Below are positions 62,578 to 64,000 of a DNA stretch of 64,000 nt, piece after piece. Source of the DNA: Allantophomopsis cytisporea (lineage: Eukaryota; Ascomycota; Leotiomycetes; Phacidiales; Phacidiaceae); contig CP103029.1 of NCBI GenBank assembly GCA_024752435.1, forward strand, positions 1,984,001 to 2,048,000. The letters run 5' to 3'. Under the pieces are notes generated by a model. That model was not told where the DNA came from and did not search any database. It saw only the letters and a program-made list of their open reading frames with translations. A program made the translations under genes and the position numbers. The stretch's first letter is position 1; each line of letters begins with the position of its first letter.

Positions 62578-64000
62578 TTTGTGGAGTGGGGGAAAGGATC
62601 TGGGCTTTCCTCTTTCTCCTATGTGTCTCTCACTCAGCTCACTCAGATGACAGGCACGGGTAGGTGAGTGGATGAGGAGTTTTGGACGGGTGATGAAGGT
62701 GGTAGAGGTGGATGTGGAGTTGCGGTTCGTGCGTGCGTGCCTTGTGCCTTGTGCCTTGTGCGACGCGATTGCAGCAAGTGGGAAGAGAGAGCCGTGGACA
62801 GGGACGATCGGGGCCGAACACGAATGTGAACCGAATCACTTTTGTTCCGCTGAAAGAACAGGCGATCAATGCGCTTTCGTCACTATCGATTGATTCTTTT
62901 GTTTCTGCTCTGCCTCTGTGTGGGGCGTAGAGTATAAGTGCAAGCTGGAGCAGTGATTTTGTCGGTGCAGAAGGACTCTCGACGGGGAGGGAGCAAGAGA
63001 GCAAGCAGCAAAGACAACGAGACGACAGGGAACAGGGGATAAGGTGTACCAAATCGTGGGTGTACAGGGTAGCTTGTATATCTCACACACGACGGAAGTG
63101 AGTGACTGAGTGCAAATCCAAGCCGGGCAGAGTCAAACACCAGAAGAGGAAGAGGTTTCGACTGGAGATGGGGTGGTGGAGTATGTTTGTACTTCTTGGT
63201 GGCACTTTGGTGAAGGAGAGTCGAATTTGGCCTGACAATACGGAAGGATACTTTTTGTTTCTCTTGACTGGTGCTCAGCCCGTTCACGCTTCATTCTTTC
63301 TTGCAGATATGAAACGTCTTAAGAGCACCTCTCTGAACCAAGTGTCAATGCACACGGACTTAACCTTACCATCACAGCCTCGCCAATGTGCTCACTACAA
63401 TAGGTAAGGTGATAATGCCTTTCTACCCTTTCTACCCAAGATCAAGTCAAGCCGAAAGAGGAGAATGGGAGGTGACTGTGCACTAAAACACTTAAAACAG
63501 AAAAAACAGGGTCCATTCTTAAAAATACGAGCTGAACACAAAAATGTATTTTATTCATCAAAGAGTGCACAGGAACACGGCATCATAAACACATTCACTC
63601 GGATCAGGTGTTGATACTTTCAGTCTCTCGATCGGCTCATCACTTACGTGTTTCGTCAGCTTTGATCGCCAACTTTGACTCGCTTTGTGGATTGGCTATG
63701 AATAACTACAATAACTACGAGTGTCGAGAACATCATGTATTGGCAATGCAAGAAATCATGCGGTTGGATAATCCATACTTGTGCTCCCACAACATCTGAC
63801 TCAGTTATACTTCCGTTGGGTCTGCTCGTGCTGCTTAGCCGCCGCCCGAGATCAAGTCTGACGAATAAGAGTAAAGTCGCAAGGCATGGTTTCTAGTACT
63901 TTAACAGTGAACTTAAGACTTTTCGAAGTGGTTTGAAGTACTACGAGAACTGCTCGCACTGAAACCATAGAAGACAGAACGTCGGTTATGATTGAACTTG
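62578..64000. promoter_or_regulatory. VTS1 upstream region to the window end
   Basis: About 1.4 kb. The coding strand just upstream of 62577 is CT-rich. Three CTTGTGC heptamers stand at about 62738-62760. No further gene is supported to the window edge; ORFs up to 137 codons here are low complexity. Confidence 0.5.

Noticed and set aside
62639..63052. 137-codon ORF upstream of VTS1
   Set aside because: Cys/Ser/Leu-rich low-complexity translation of a CT-rich leader; no conserved motif.

Overview
The window reads as chromosomal DNA of a filamentous ascomycete. Genes carry short introns (mostly 47-60 nt, GT..AG, with CTAAC/CTGAC branch sites), and the recognisable products are fungal: CLU1/TIF31, PAM18, RLP24, TFC4, VTS1, an ING/PHD protein and a SesB-type NACHT-ankyrin NLR. 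An aromatic prenyltransferase of the CloQ/NphB type, known in fungi mainly from Botrytis, Sclerotinia and a few Aspergillus, points to Leotiomycetes, probably Sclerotiniaceae. That placement is inference.

Layout. 0-6 kb: a repeat-bearing leader region and CLU1 (+). 6.5-11.8 kb: a large NLR-type gene (-) with an in-frame stop in its NACHT domain. 12.4-23 kb: a compact housekeeping block with the ING/PHD chromatin protein (-), a DEDDh exonuclease-domain protein of the Gfd2/YDR514C type (+), mitochondrial import J-protein PAM18 (-), ribosome-biogenesis factor RLP24 (+), and a conserved multi-pass membrane protein (-). 24-25.7 kb: a C2H2 regulator (-), followed by about 10.3 kb without a supportable gene and crowded with microsatellites. 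36-40.3 kb: a small GRGGAGN-repeat protein (+) and a four-exon unknown gene (-) with weak resemblance to the central part of poly(A) polymerases. 42-43.7 kb: a second, three-finger C2H2 regulator (-), again backed by about 11.6 kb without genes. 55.2-62.6 kb: the intronless prenyltransferase (+), TFIIIC subunit TFC4 (+) and the RNA-binding SAM protein VTS1 (-).

The genes do not form one pathway. Most are unlinked housekeeping functions (mitochondrial biogenesis, ribosome assembly, Pol III transcription, mRNA decay, chromatin). The accessory elements are the NLR, the prenyltransferase, the orphan 871-aa gene and the two gene deserts behind the C2H2 genes. Exon boundaries were deduced by hand from reading frame, splice consensus and family conservation. 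They are phase-consistent but not confirmed by transcripts.
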